64,000 nucleotides of DNA. Origin: Micropterix aruncella (Eukaryota > Arthropoda > Insecta > Lepidoptera > Micropterigidae). The notes under the pieces are model-generated. The model did not search any database and had not been told where the DNA came from. It saw only the letters and a list, made by a program, of their open reading frames with translations. The position numbers and the translations under genes are program-made. Positions 10,856-23,789 of this stretch are shown piece by piece; positions within the stretch are counted from its first letter, which is position 1; the number at the start of each line of letters is the position of its first letter. The stretch covers positions 24,647,417 through 24,711,416 of the forward strand of contig OX155952.1 of NCBI GenBank assembly GCA_944548615.1. The letters run 5' to 3'.

Positions 10856-10920
10856 GCGTAGAGGCGTAGAGGCGTAGAGGCGTAGAGGCGTAGAGGCGTA
10901 GAGGCGTAGAAGAGTAGAAG
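10856..10920 (+). repeat. GCGTAGAG minisatellite
   Basis: Nearly seven head-to-tail copies of the 8-bp unit GCGTAGAG (10856-10910), followed by degenerate units (AGAGTAGAAGCGTAGAAATG). The preceding CGTCTATGCCTCTGCG contains the inverted unit, so the edge can fold back. A GC-rich patch with the palindrome GTATCCGCGGATAC (10554-10567) lies upstream. Confidence 0.9.
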
Positions 10921-11131
10921 CGTAGAAATGCAGAAGCTTAGGAGCGTTGCCGCGTAGACGGAAGGGTCCTAAAGGGGTTATATAAGAAATGTAAGATATC
11001 TAATTTAACTGGAAAATTACGAGCATTAAAAGTTTCTTAATGATGATATTATCCTTCCGAGAATTGTTGAATCGGTTATTTCGAAGACTTTTTTTAATCT
11101 TTACAGGAGATGGAAAAGATCTTTCCTTTAA

Positions 11132-11304
<173 letters not shown>

Positions 11305-11859
11305 TATAAGAAAGTAATTTGTAAATTTTGCTATATGTAATATTACTACATAAAAATACCATACTTTTAACATTTTATTGTCGTCTCTAATTTTATCGAA
11401 TATAGCAGATATGTCAGCAAAAACACGGTAAGCGTAAATCGGTTGAAAGTATATATTTCTCGAAAGTTTGCGACTCTGTGAATGATCACGAAATATGATC
11501 TCTACGTAAAGACATAGAGGTTTCCTTTGACTGACATATGTAGTACCAAAAGAACTTACACCAATCAGTCGTTGTGGACGAATCTCTCTCAAAATTTATT
11601 TTCCTTGGGGTTCCCTGGGGCCACTACTATTTGGTATATACATACATTCATGACAGGCAAATCGTTTAATTATACAAATTATTTCATTTATGGAAATGGT
11701 ATGAAAGTAATGGTAAATTAAATACTTTTTTTATTTTACGTGTATTCAGCAGGACTTCAGCATTACACACAATATTGCCCCGCAATAACTGGAATTCAAT
11801 GCTCCACAATATAACAAAATCTTCTTAACGATAAATGATCGCACGATAAATACTACAAG

Positions 11860-12115
11860 CGCTAAACGACACACCACCCTACAATACGACTATAATAGAG
11901 ATCTTGGAGTTTACTTGGATCAAAAAATGACAGGTGCCACTTACGTAGAACAAACATTTCCAATCCACAGGTATTCATAAGACGCTATTTTTGGCATACG
12001 TAAGAAGTGCCACTAGTGTATGGAGCGAAAATTTTGTCTTACAGAGTATCCCTGTAGAAATAATACAGAAATTATTCCTAAAGCCATTAAATTATCGAGA
12101 TCATTTCAAGACGAT
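11860..12115 (+). pseudogene. LINE reverse transcriptase thumb/C-terminal relic
   Basis: A frame reads NRDLGVYLDQKMTGATYVEQ, the conserved block after the reverse transcriptase palm of CR1/Jockey-type LINEs. After a frameshift it continues RSATSVWSENFVLQSIPVE and LKPLNYRDHF, matching the usual VR..LEY.S.IWSP and FLK.LNYR motifs. No palm or endonuclease is present. Heavily decayed, strand +. Confidence 0.6.
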
Positions 12116-13039
12116 TTATTCATCCCCAAGTTAATCATTTTGAAGTAAGTTTATGTTAGCCTTTTTTTAAGTGCCTATAAACTAAAATAAGCTGTTTTTA
12201 ACATTTGTTCATCACATTAATTAATAAAATTAATATTAATATTTCGTTTAACTATAGTAAGAATTAGGAGTGTTTTCGAATAATATTACATTCTCTTTGG
12301 AAGTCGACATTGTGTAGTGCTCAATACATTATTGTTACCCTACTAGTTTTCTGCCTTTTGTTTTCTTTCTGTTTTAGGTCTTAAATGGCAGGACCATCAT
12401 GGAAAGGTACAAGAATCGTCAGATAGATACGAGTGGATTGGATTGGATTTGTATATAATTATATAAAATTCAAATTGTATCAACAATAACAGTAACTACC
12501 AAAAAAGTAGGCATTTCGTTTTTAACATTTTTGCTCTATCGGAGCTCGTAGAATTCGTCAGAAAAAATATAAAATATAATTTGCTATTGCTATTTTCGAG
12601 GTTCAAATGTCATTGATAATATTTTATATTTTGTATATTATATATAATTTTTTTTTTATTCAAGAAATTCACAATAAAAGCATAAAATACATTACAGATA
12701 CACAGCAGAAAATAACCCATAGCAAGTTTTAACCAGAGGTATGTATTTGAAAATGTCTAATGTCGCTCCACTAAGCTACGCTTGTGATAGAGCGGACATT
12801 ACAGAGCATTATATCTTTAATGTATTTAAAATACATATTTTAATTAGAATAAAGATATTTAATAAATATTTTCATAATAAAATAATAAATATATACAACA
12901 GGAACGATATTTAATTTAAATATTTATAAAATACGCACTACTTATTACTTTATTATATACAATGTATTTATGTGTGTATGTATGTTTATATGTATATATG
13001 TCAATAGTATAAGTATGTATGGCCATTTATGAACGTATA

Positions 13040-13312
13040 TTATACATAATGTTATAACTATCCCTTCCTACCATTTCCATTCCCCTATTGTACTTATACA
13101 TTAAATTTAGAAATGCTTCTTTTTCCTTTTTCCTTTTTTCTTAAAAAAAAGATTTTAAAATTATTATCTTTTAAATAGGTGCTTTATAATTTTTGCTAAT
13201 TTAAAATGTATTAATGGCTATATTAATGTTAATTCATAAAATGTTTCTATTATATAATGAATATGCTGTATACATTTAGCTAATAAAAATAAAATAAAAT
13301 AAAAAAATATAG
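13040..13312 (+). repeat. Probable retroelement 3' UTR with AAAAT-type tail
   Basis: Ends in a run AATAAAAATAAAATAAAATA after an AT-rich segment that begins with a CCCTTCCTACCATTTCC block. The same layout (TTCTTCCCTT...CTACCTC, then AT-rich, then AAATAAAATAAAAATAAAAT) is at 60680-60965. Probably the 3' ends of two copies of one LINE family; no protein remains. Confidence 0.4.
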
Positions 13313-13871
13313 ATATATGGATATTAACATACACATAGTATACTATATACATAAAATATAGTACAATACAAGACCTAAGATACAAGTAAGACAAATAAAA
13401 GTGAAGATAAAAAAATATAAAAAGTCAACAATAAAAAAAAGAAGATAGTCGTGATTGAAACAGTCTTGTTAAAAAATAGATTGCTTGATGCCTTAGTACT
13501 TTTTGGTAAACCTTCTACACCGGTGGTGCTGATAGCATAATGATAATAATAATAAACTTTATTTTAATTAAAAAATGCGAGCTCCTGCCTTGCGGCAATG
13601 TCTATCAGCTAACCTATAGCTTAAGTTTATAATATATTTATTACGTTGCTACATTATCCGGCGAATTTAATAGTAATTAATATGGCCATATATAATAGCA
13701 TTTAAAAAGGAATGGTTATTTTATAAAGGACCGATCATTTATTAAAACTTTTCATTTAAAAATGTATACCAATAATAACATTTAATTATTAGTACCATTT
13801 ATCGCATTTTTATATAGGCTGTCTACATTCCATAAATAATATTGCAAGATTAGAATGCCATCTGTCAAGGG

Positions 13872-14180
13872 CTCCCTATACGATCAAGCATGCTTGACAA
13901 GCATCGCGTCGTGGGCTGGAAGGGGATCGTAAACCGCAGGAAAAACGCAAATATTTTTTAAAAATATTTACCAAAAATACCTAATTTTGTAGTTTATACC
14001 AGTGATTAACATTAATTAGACATAATGCATTGATGAATGACTTGACTCCCTGGTATAAACTACAAATTTAGGCATTTTTAGTAAATATTTTTAAAAATTA
14101 TTTGCATTTTTCCTGCGGTTTACGATCCCCTCCCAGCCCGCGACGCGATGCTTGTCAATCATGCTTGATCGTCTAGGGAG
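13872..14180. mobile_element. Near-palindromic fold-back MITE
   Basis: Arms of about 130 bp run inward from CTCCCTATACGATCAAGCAT and, from the right, CTCCCTAGACGATCAAGCAT. They share GACAAGCATCGCGTCG, GGGGATCGTAAACCGCAGGA and TTGTAGTTTATACCAG, with a loop of about 50 bp around 14005-14050. There are few mismatches, so it is young or gene-converted. Target duplication is unclear. No ORF. Confidence 0.85.
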
Positions 14181-14264
14181 ACCTTTAGACTATTTGAACA
14201 TTAGAGCTCCTAATTAATAATAATTATGCGTAGGTCAATTCTTAAGAATTGAATCTGTATGACA

Positions 14265-14925
14265 ACTAGAGCTGTCGACTACAACGGGCAAACCCATCAC
14301 CTCAGGAAGTATTAAAGAAATTTGATCGTTCTGTCTCCCGTGAGGTGAGCGCAGAAGACTTAGGACAAAACAGGCCACCGTCAAGCTCCGCAAAATGCCC
14401 GTAAGAGGCCAACGTCTTACCGCGAGATATACAGGTATGTTACCCGCCGGGCCGACACTCGCACCATTACTACCAGTTGCAACCAGATTATTTTGGTCTC
14501 CTGAATGGTTACGAGTTCGTGGTCGCTTGCGCGGTCCTCTCCCTTACGTAGCGGGGAAACGGTGTCTACCGAATCTATCGCGGACCGCAGCATCCTTTGC
14601 CTGGCTGTTCACCCGGAATCGGGTAGCCGATGGTCGTTTCAAGAGCAGTCGCAGTAAGGTGAACTATTCCCGCTCTATAGGAGACATTACTGTTTCCAGA
14701 CTACCCCGACTGTTAGTCAGAATGCACAATCGATTTGCTGACGCGCACGATTCGCAAACCGTTCAGGAGTGCCACAAGATTGACTTCTGGGGTAAACAAG
14801 CCCTCAGGCCAGATTCCTTGTCGGGCTCGCACTCCATGCGTGAAGGCCGCCGGATGGGGTATGACCGACCCTGAACAAATGGGTCTTCGTGGTCAACTCC
14901 AACAGAGCCTATTAGCTCCCAAAAC
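14265..14925 (-). repeat. Family X, copy B (only copy in reverse orientation)
   Basis: Relative to the other copies this one is inverted. On the + strand it begins with ACTACAACGGGCAAACCCAT and CTTAGGACAAAACAGGCCAC, continues through GTTACGAGTTCGTGGTCGCT and ATCGGGTAGCCGATGGTCGT, and ends with GGCCGCCGGATGGGGTATGA. It spans the whole family. A 159-codon open frame (14395-14874, + strand) covers it, rich in Arg, Leu and Pro. It matches no protein I recognise and may simply reflect GC-rich composition, but it makes this strand a candidate sense strand. Confidence 0.7.
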
Positions 14926-14939
14926 CTGTATGACAAATT

Positions 14940-16550
14940 AAAATTGACATTCTAAACTATGTTTGTCATTATATTGTTGTTTTTTGTTAAGTATACCGTA
15001 TATTTAAAGCACCATTCATTGGGCTACTGAAGACAAAAGAAAATGTTTGGAACATGCTGTTGTATGTTAGTAAAATCCTAGCTACCAAAATGTAGTACAG
15101 CATCGAACAATCTAATCAATCCACCCAATTTAATGAATGATAATATGTACGTTTAATTAAAACAAATAATTACTACTTATCTTACTATCAAAAGAACTGT
15201 ATAAATTTCTACCATTGTCAAGTGTGGGAAAACCAGCCAAAATGAATTATTGATCTATTTAGGTGTTCTGCAAATGCGTCGAATACGCATTGGCTTCATC
15301 AATATCGAATTGGCTTCATTCGTGTTCACTATTGTGAATCCGGACACGAGAGATAATTTTGAATTATGAGCCTATCATGAGGTGTATGATTTACAGCGTT
15401 GCGCCGAAGTGGTTATCGTGTGCAGTCCACGAATAAACATTCGACGAAATGAAATTGCAGTTACTTCCTTTTTGGTGTATTTCCATGCAGTTGCCGGAGA
15501 GAGAGGGGGTGGGGAGGGGACTGGTTATGGTTGTGGTCTCCGAACAGCAACACGATTGGTTTGAAGGGTTGCTTTCTCTATTTCATAACTTACTAACACG
15601 TTGTCAGTAAAGAAAATCATTTCGAAGTTAATTATTAGTTAATACTTTCATCTCCTATTACACCATTAATGTTTTACGGCACTTCCTAGCACGACACGAT
15701 CTATGCTATATCACGACCTATGCTAGTCACGTGCTTTAAAATGATTTGGCCGAAAACATTTATTTGTGTCTTTTTGTCGGGTCGCCTATAACAATAAGTC
15801 GATGTATCGCTTGTGCTCACTCAAGAAATGGCTACAGCTATTGTGTATTTTATGCCATATTTATGGTAGGTTTCGAAGATAGTGTAGGTATTCCAGTATC
15901 AAGGGATAATACGTTTAAATTTTCGATTAGACCTAACAGCTTTCTATGCAATGATTTGGCGGTAATATAATAACACTCGATCTCTGCACATTACCACTTT
16001 CTATTAATAGCGAAGTTGCAAGGTGATATTTAGGAGTCTTTTGCCAGTGGTCCAAAAGAAATGGCCCAATACGTTAAAATGCAACTAGTAGGTTTTCTCG
16101 CTAAAAATACAACTGACGCCTGGCAGCTTTAACCATAACAACGAAAAGGTTACGACTTCTATATTTGAGGGTAGTTTTGTCCCGTGATAATAAATGGCGA
16201 TTAAAAGCGTACGGCTGATCGATCGAACGCGAATACTCGTAATATCATATTATTGGGTCCTAACCTTCGTAATTGATATTCTTTCACACTAGTCACTTTG
16301 AACTTGGATAACTTTTGTTTGAGTTGGAATTTCAAATTAGAATAAACTTTAATTTAGGGATATATTTTATTCTTTTTTAAGAATCAGCTGTTTATTTGTC
16401 TTTATGTCGTTTGTTTTTGCTCAAATATTTTCGTTTGTGCAACCATGGTAAAGTTGAAAATTTACATTATTTTCAAATATCAGATCATGTGAAGGTATTT
16501 TCTATTACAGCTTCTTGCAGTCTGGCTATACAGTTACTGTAAACGTGTAC
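14940..16550. other. No gene recognised; scattered old repeat pieces
   Basis: 14935-15120 shows similarity in short blocks to 46980-47040 (AGTAAAATCC, AACAATCTAAT), and 16050-16110 resembles 33590-33610 (ATACGTTAAAATGCAACT then AGGTT). A G-rich purine stretch lies at 15494-15520. Open frames are short and unrecognised. Confidence 0.35.
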
Positions 16551-17577
16551 TGTTAAGAATTGCAAACAATGATGGAGAGCCTGGTCAATCGCTCATCGCC
16601 ACTGCTTCTGCATCACAACGTATAACCACAGATTTCACTGCAAACAGTCGCAAAGTTCCAGGCTGGGACTCTTGGTCATCCACCGTACTTGCCAGACTTT
16701 GCTTCAATAGAGTTTCATGTTTTTTTTTTAATTTAGATATTTTTTTAAAAGGGAAAAAATCTTTTTGCAAGCGAAACTTTAAGGAGTCGGTGAAAAACGC
16801 CCATAAAGCTTTCATTAGTTTCTGTCCACGAGAGTTTTACAGACGAGGGATTAAGCAAATCTCATTAAAATGACAAATCTGCTTAGATAATACTGGTAAA
16901 TATTTATATTAATTAAATATGTACTTTTCATACAAAATTTTTGGTGCTATATTTCCTTTATAGAATAGCAACTTCATAGGAAAGAACCAGATAGTATCGT
17001 TGTTGAAAGTATCCCAAGATGGTCATCTTAGTGACTGGTTGGTTCGATGAAAGTAAATGCTTTCAAAAAAGACTGGTGATAGAGGGATCATTTAACGATT
17101 GCATGGTGACACTGCATAGTACTAGTACTACATACTTGCAGAAGCGTTCTGATTACATGGAAATATTGTTTTTTGGCAATGGTGTATACACACTGCTGTT
17201 TTAAATGTGATATTACATTGTGGTAGGGAATGGCATCGCGGCATTCGATAGTATTGGCAGCACGCAGCTCATTGCACAACAGTGGCGTTAGAAGAGTACA
17301 TATATAAACAGTATTTTTACTGCAGGTGTGCAGTGTGTAATATTTTCATACTTATAAAGTCGGCAGCGATGTTTGTCATGTCAAAAAACGGCCATACAAC
17401 ATTATACTCCATACAATATCGAGCATTGTGATTTGTCAGTTTGGTCCCTGTTTGGCCATTAATTTAGCCAGGAAGATCGTTATTTATATAAGATCGGAAC
17501 GCACGTATTTGTTTTCTTCTCAGTGTATAATTTTGTCACCCAAGCAAATACCTCATGCCAGATTATTAACGTCTTAG

Positions 17578-17815
17578 CCCGCGGCAGCCAGCGAGATACT
17601 GCTAATGTATGGAAACGCTATCGACCGCGCGCACTTGGCCGCGTGGCATTGATTCAACGCCGCGACCTGACCGCCAGTACACGCCCGGGCTAAGCCCCGT
17701 CGCGCACTTGCGGCCTGACCGCAGCAGTATGGAATCGGCCGCACGGCCCAAGTGCGCGCGCCCGACGGCATTTCCATAGATGCAGGTGTATCTCGTTGGC
17801 CGCCGCGGCCTGGTC
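17578..17815. mobile_element. GC-rich imperfect fold-back element
   Basis: A sharply GC- and CpG-rich island contains inverted arms: CCGCGGCAGCCAGCGAGATA and, from the right, GCCGCGGCGGCCAACGAGAT. Both arms continue with TATGGAAA and GCGCGCACTTGG blocks (about 17605-17640 and 17745-17790). The fold-back symmetry argues for a small inverted-repeat element rather than a CpG promoter. A 100-codon minus frame across it is compositional. Confidence 0.5.
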
Positions 17816-17999
17816 TCCGCGGCCAGATCGCAAGCGCGCGCCGGGATTCACGCGTGAGTACGACGAGTACGTGCAATCTGCTTGAAACGCAATCTATTGC
17901 ATTGTTTTGGCTTTCATGAAAAAATAAGATACTTTAAATCACTGTGATTTCTAGCAGATATAATGCATTTTATTATCTGCCATTAGACTTAATTTAATT

Positions 18000-20750
18000 T
18001 TACATACTAGTAATGCTAGGTCACATACAGTGTGGACCTAATTGTTCGACCAGGTAAGTAAGTAACCTCAAGATTAATTGCGTAATATAGTTACCAAAAA
18101 TTAACATGACATTATCCATATATAGCCTTGTGGCAGCCCTGTTTAGATATTGCTGCATAAATCAAAAACTTATTTTTACTGCCCCTCGAATAGAGTGGCG
18201 TACAACGTGCATATGATATTATCATAAAGGTAACAGAAGCTATATTCGAGTACATAAAATTTTTAGCGGTACTCATATTTGACTGATTTCCATTGCAGAA
18301 TTGTTAAAAAATCACAGGTTTCCATATGGTAGATGAAAATTCAATGCCTCGTGTAGTTATTCTCAACGCGATGACAAATTACCTAAGAAATAATATTTTT
18401 ACCTTTAAATATTCAGTAAATCAATATTATATATTGAATCAAAATTATATATCGAATGAGTATTATTTTGCTTATGCTACTTTATTATTTTATATTCCAC
18501 AACGCATGCTACATATATTCTCGCACTAGCAGCAAAATAATATAATCTCAATATGATCCTAAATAGATTTTAGGACGAATAAACAACTTCTTATTACTGT
18601 TTTAAAAAAACATATTTTTGTGTTATATTTATTATTCTCTAAGATACACCACAATGACAAATTATCTAAATTCAACAATTCGTTAATTGATACCCGATCA
18701 ATTTACATTTATTATTATTTTCGTTTATTAGGTAAATTAAGAGCTCCTTACTATATTATTTATGAAGTAGATTATTAGCCCAGTCAAATAGGTAATATTA
18801 CGAGAAAAAACTAGATATCAAGAGAGATGTTCATTTAAGCGTACTGTTAAGCATACTAATCAATTTTATGCGCTTTAGCCGCCATCGTTGAAAAAGGGCG
18901 CATCGATTTAGTTTTTCGCTTATATCTAGCAAACTGTTAGCGATGTCGGAATTATGCCTGACGTAAAAAATAAAGCTTATAAAATTCTCTGTACACAAAA
19001 TACTTTTACATTTTTTTTTATTTTCTATAATTATTGTCAAAACAAATTGGAATGCATAGGAAGCCGACCGCCCTGCCAACGCATGCACCGCGCGCAAGTC
19101 AGGACATGCACTGCACGTGAACCGAAAGTTTTGTGTCTTCATTAAAGTTTCAATGAATCCTCTCCATCCAGGGATATAAGGTACTGTATGGAATTTCCCA
19201 CAAATCCAAAGTACATCAGGTGGTTATGGCCATCAGGTGATTATGGTTATGGTTATTAGTGTTTGTATCCGCAGAGGTCATATCGGTTATAATGAATCAA
19301 TATATATTTAATTCTATATATAATGTATATTTAATTCCTTTGCCAATAATGATATCAAATAATGCTCTAAATTCCGTTACACCTTATTTCCCACAATTTT
19401 CAGCTGTCGGAATTTTAGTGATTTTTTGCATCGCTTGACCAGGCATGATTAGGCTGGAAGAGGTGACGTACGTAATGATACACATACTATGGAATGTATT
19501 CAGCTCACTAATAGTATTCACATTGAAGTCTACATTTTCACATATAAACAGACAAAAGCTTCTGCAGACATGTCGGCTTCCGGCTGCCTAGTGCAGCTGC
19601 TATCAACATTTGTACAACGTTATTAGATGCGCTGATGCCCAACCTTGCTAGAAGAGTTAATCTTGTCTGAATTCATTTGATCTGAATTTTCGGTATAGAA
19701 AAAAATGCGATGCTGAGAAGAAGAGGTGATATTTAGGATATCAAACTGGTTTCCGATATAATAGTGTGAGCTAGAGAGGTGCATTTGCTTTAAAGTTGTT
19801 ATGGCTCACACTTTCTTCGTTTCATAATTTTATTTTTTAGCAGCATATCGAGAGATTCTGGAATAATTTTGGTAAAGCCTTTCGAAAATGAGCGAAAAAA
19901 CCATCGCTCAGAAGATACGATGTAGTACCGCAAATTTGTGTCTGAATATCCTCTTTAATAATCTCCGCAGCAGCTTTGATTATTCGATGCCATTCCTGGG
20001 GGTTTAAAAACCAACAACGAAAATTTTCTTCTTATGAGTTTGCTTTATTGCTTATAGCTTTGATTCCTCTTAAAGCTTTGCTTTATTTATTTTTTTCTTG
20101 AGAACGTAGCCTTTAATCAGACTCATTAATTTAGTAGTAAAAGTACAATAATAATCAGTAACAACTAAAACGAATAGTCGGATACTTGTATGGGTTAGGT
20201 TTTGATTTACGGAGTATATAAAAGTGCTTATGGAATTATTAAAGTATTGTTACATATCGCTTATATTCTCTACTTTCTAGCATGGCAACTCAGTAGAAGA
20301 CACAGCTGAACGCAACCAACGAGCGGGAAGAGGGACTGGGCAGAACGCCACCATTTTTGTCAAGCTGTCATCAAATCGATCGAACGGACGGATGATAGAT
20401 GTCCGCCCAATTTATTCCTTTTGTTACATTTTCGCTCGCTCAAGTTATTAAAATATACTGTATTTAAACCAGCAATAAATCGTTAAACCAACGGAACAAG
20501 ACGTTTTCATCTTTGGTATCATGCAATCCACACAAGCGGCATTTAAAGAGATTGTCCGAGCAGACCACATCTCAACACAAATATCAATACCATTAAATGG
20601 GTCTTATAAAGCTTACATCAGCGTGTGAGTATTCCATTACTGGATATATTCATTTTAAAACATTGCAATCGACAAAGGTCAATTTAGCACATAGTTTCTA
20701 TAGTGGCGTTAATATTGATTTCGCCCATCAGGCATATCGCACCATTACTT
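18000..20750. other. No gene recognised
   Basis: Mostly AT-rich sequence. Open frames at 18326, 18831 and 18954 overlap each other on opposite strands and resemble nothing. No transposon protein, tandem array or RNA gene was identified. Confidence 0.35.
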
Positions 20751-20759
20751 AGGTTTTAA

Positions 20760-21080
20760 ATAAGTTATTCGATAATATTAACGAAGGTGTGGCCAGCGGC
20801 ACTGCAACTGGTTGTTAGTTGATTTCCGCCGACATGCACTCGCCAAGTTTCACAAGCGGCGAGTACAGCGGGCAAATACAAAGTTAGAAACTGTTGGCGC
20901 CAAACTTGGGCGTCTGTTTGCGCGCCCAAAATGAAACACTTGACAAGATAAATAATTGAAACTTGGCGAATCCCCCCGACTCCTTTTCGGAAGGGCACCG
21001 CCCGCCCGGGCCTGGCCCTTGAAGGGAGGGAGCTGCTCTAGGGCACTTGGCATCTCGTCCACTGCCACCTTTGCCATAGA
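20760..21080. other. GC-rich patch, unassigned
   Basis: Base composition rises over about 300 bp (for example GCCCGCCCGGGCCTGGCCC at 21000-21018). Several overlapping minus-strand frames are open here only because of composition. It could be a non-coding exon, promoter patch or old repeat; nothing decides between these. Confidence 0.25.
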
Positions 21081-21646
21081 TTAATGAGACACTAACCGAT
21101 GTGACATAAATGAAAATTTGACAGGTAAGGGTGCGTCTCATATATTTGCGGTCAGTCCAAGAGCCAGCGACAAAAAAGTGCAATACTTTTGGAAAAGCTG
21201 ATACTTTCAGGTCAGACAATATTTTGATAATAGAAAGCCGGAGTCGAGTCAGCAGGCCATATTCCAGGACACTGGCGTACTAGAAAAGGTGTGATTTTAA
21301 TTAAGAGTGTTTTGGAAAGTTGGAAATTCAGAAGTAGACAGTGAATGCAATAAATAACTCAAAACATATGGTCAGACTGCTTCATAATCTTTGATCTATT
21401 CTGTACGAGTATTAACTCAGCTAGGCAGCAGCTGAACAGTTAATTCTTTAGCATTAATTGTTGAATAATTGTTGACGTATTTTTAATCGATAGCTTTAAT
21501 TGAAAGGTCACATATATTTCTACTACGTTACTTAAACGTGAAAATCTTCAATTGGTTCTCTGTTATCCTACTCCTGTTTTTATGAAATTGTAATTAGCTG
21601 TTGGTTTTCCTAAAAATAAATAAATAAATAAAAAATAAAAGAAAAT

Positions 21647-21773
21647 CAAACGCGTGGAGTCAGCATCTCCATACATGTCACGAATCTGTCTATGACGCAT
21701 CGGTCAACTCTGCCGCGTAATATAATGGCGCAATATAATGGTAAAGAGATGCTGACGACACGCGTTCGATTAT
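21647..21773. mobile_element. Short MITE with CAAACGCGTGGAGTCAGCAT ends
   Basis: Inverted arms of about 27 bp: AATCAAACGCGTGGAGTCAG at the left and, from the right, AATCGAACGCGTGTCGTCAG, each continuing CATCTC. The element is about 127 bp with a short internal direct repeat (AATATAATGG). No ORF. Confidence 0.6.
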
Positions 21774-22099
21774 AAAGCAATATTACCATTTATATTTCGA
21801 ATTATTTATTGCATCCACTGTCTACTGATGTATTTTCAACTTTTTTTAAATACTTTATTGTTATATTTGGTTAAGTTATTGCATTTTTATAATCAATCAG
21901 TCATTTATAAAAAAACATTCATTATCACTGATTGCCAAATAAATTGACATTAGTTACGCCGTACAATGCTATCAGCGCCACATGCATGATAGCGGTGCAG
22001 AAGAGTTGCTAAAACGTAATATGACGATGAGTATCCTAATACGCTATACTCGTATAATCAATGGTGATATCATAAGGATATCATTGAGCTGTGTTTCAA

Positions 22100-23760
22100 A
22101 GCGACGCTTGAACCTAAAAATGGTCGATTATCGTAAATTTTGTTTCGATGATTGAAATAAACAATCACGGCCGTATAAATCCGTAATTATTTTAAAATAT
22201 TAAAAATCGGGTTTAAAAATATATAAAATATAATTTTATATTAACAGGTGGATATCCCCTGAAGAGAATGTTAATTCATCGCATTCCAAAGACATTACAC
22301 AACCAATAGTAGGTATACACCCCTCTAGCCTAATCTGTGACGTTGCCCTTCGCGTCTTATGAACACCGAGGAATATTAAGCGACTGACCGACAATAAATT
22401 GGTGACGACACCAGCGACCGAGTCGTTTTGTAGTTTCGAGAACTTTGCCTAATTAAATTTTATCGAGGGCTCTTGTACGACCAACAACGGCGCTTCACTG
22501 GTAATATTATTATACAACTTTCTCAAAACGATATATTTTAGATAGCGCAATACACAAAAATCGCATGCTAGGCAAGGCCTCTTTCATAAAGGAGCAATGA
22601 AATTCTGAATAAAATGACTGAACAAAATGATCTCGAAAATACCATTGAAAATCATTAATCGACTGTTTTTTTTGGTGTCTACATGAAACGTTACAAACGT
22701 TCACGGTGTTACAAGTAGTTCGTCTAAAATTACGTCAATATCTTCACTGGAAATCATCGTCATTCTTTATTAATTCGAATAAGTAGGTATAGTGAAGATA
22801 CTACATACAGAGGAATTCGTAAATTTCGAATAATATTATAATATGCATGAAACATAAAAAAATATCATACAATATTATTATGACATACACGGGTAACTGA
22901 GTCAATTACAAGATAATATAGGAAAATAAAGTAGAAAAAAATACAGATATAAATATTTTATGTAATAAAACTGGGGTTAACTAGGATTATAGAAATAAAA
23001 CATAACCAGTAAAATAAAAACATAATGGACTAATATTACGAATCGGCAAAATATTCACAAAAAAAAAATTAAAAAATAAATATACTAAATTTTTTATTAA
23101 AAAAACAATGAGGCGAGCTTATTGCCACAAGGCGAAAATCTCGCCTTTTTTATTTTAAAATAAAGAGTTTTTCTATTGAACGTTATTATTGTTATTTTAT
23201 TATTATTTTATATTGTTATTATTTTATATTGAACGTGTTTGCATACTTATAATACTCAATTCATTTATAATTGGCGCGTTTAGATAAATTCGATTTAATA
23301 ACTTCTTTAATATAGGCGTCCTCGGTTCTATATAATGTTTATTTTAATTGCCTATTTCCAGCCATTTAATAATTTTCAAAATTAAACTAATTTTAATTTA
23401 AAAAAGTTAAATCTAGCAATCGACCGGCTCTCTTTCATTCCCACAATTGAGATAACCAGTAATAAACTTTTCATAACTGCAAAAATAAAATAAAACAAAT
23501 TACACTCACCCGTTTTTTTTCATATGTTTCCCACCGCAATGCATATCTGGGTTGATAACACAAGTCTGCGACAAATAAAAATCTTTATTATGAAAGGTGT
23601 TCCTTATGTATTTTTAGCTGCTGAGATCGGGAAAAATATTTTTAAAAAAACCATCACGTAATATTTCGCTGTAAAACCGTATTTTCTGTCGGATTGCCTA
23701 GATATAATGGGATATTTTAGGACGGGATTTTCTGTAATGAGCTAGGTGGGATATTTCCAA
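22100..23760. other. AT-rich stretch without recognised genes
   Basis: No domain or element is recognised. A short inverted motif GGCGAGC...GGCGAAAATCTCGCC near 23113-23146 could fold into a hairpin. 13575-13600 carries a similar GCGAGCTCCTGCCTTGCGGC block, so this may be a small dispersed repeat. Confidence 0.35.
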
Positions 23761-23789
23761 GTAACCTATTCCTTAACTTTTCTTTTTCC

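Noticed and set aside
16585..16815. 76-codon minus frame with a Lys-rich stretch
   Set aside because: Lys run comes from a poly-T tract; no homologous motif and no splice sites supporting an exon.
17574..17876. CpG-island promoter
   Set aside because: The GC-rich block has fold-back symmetry, which fits a small inverted-repeat element better than a promoter; no adjacent gene.
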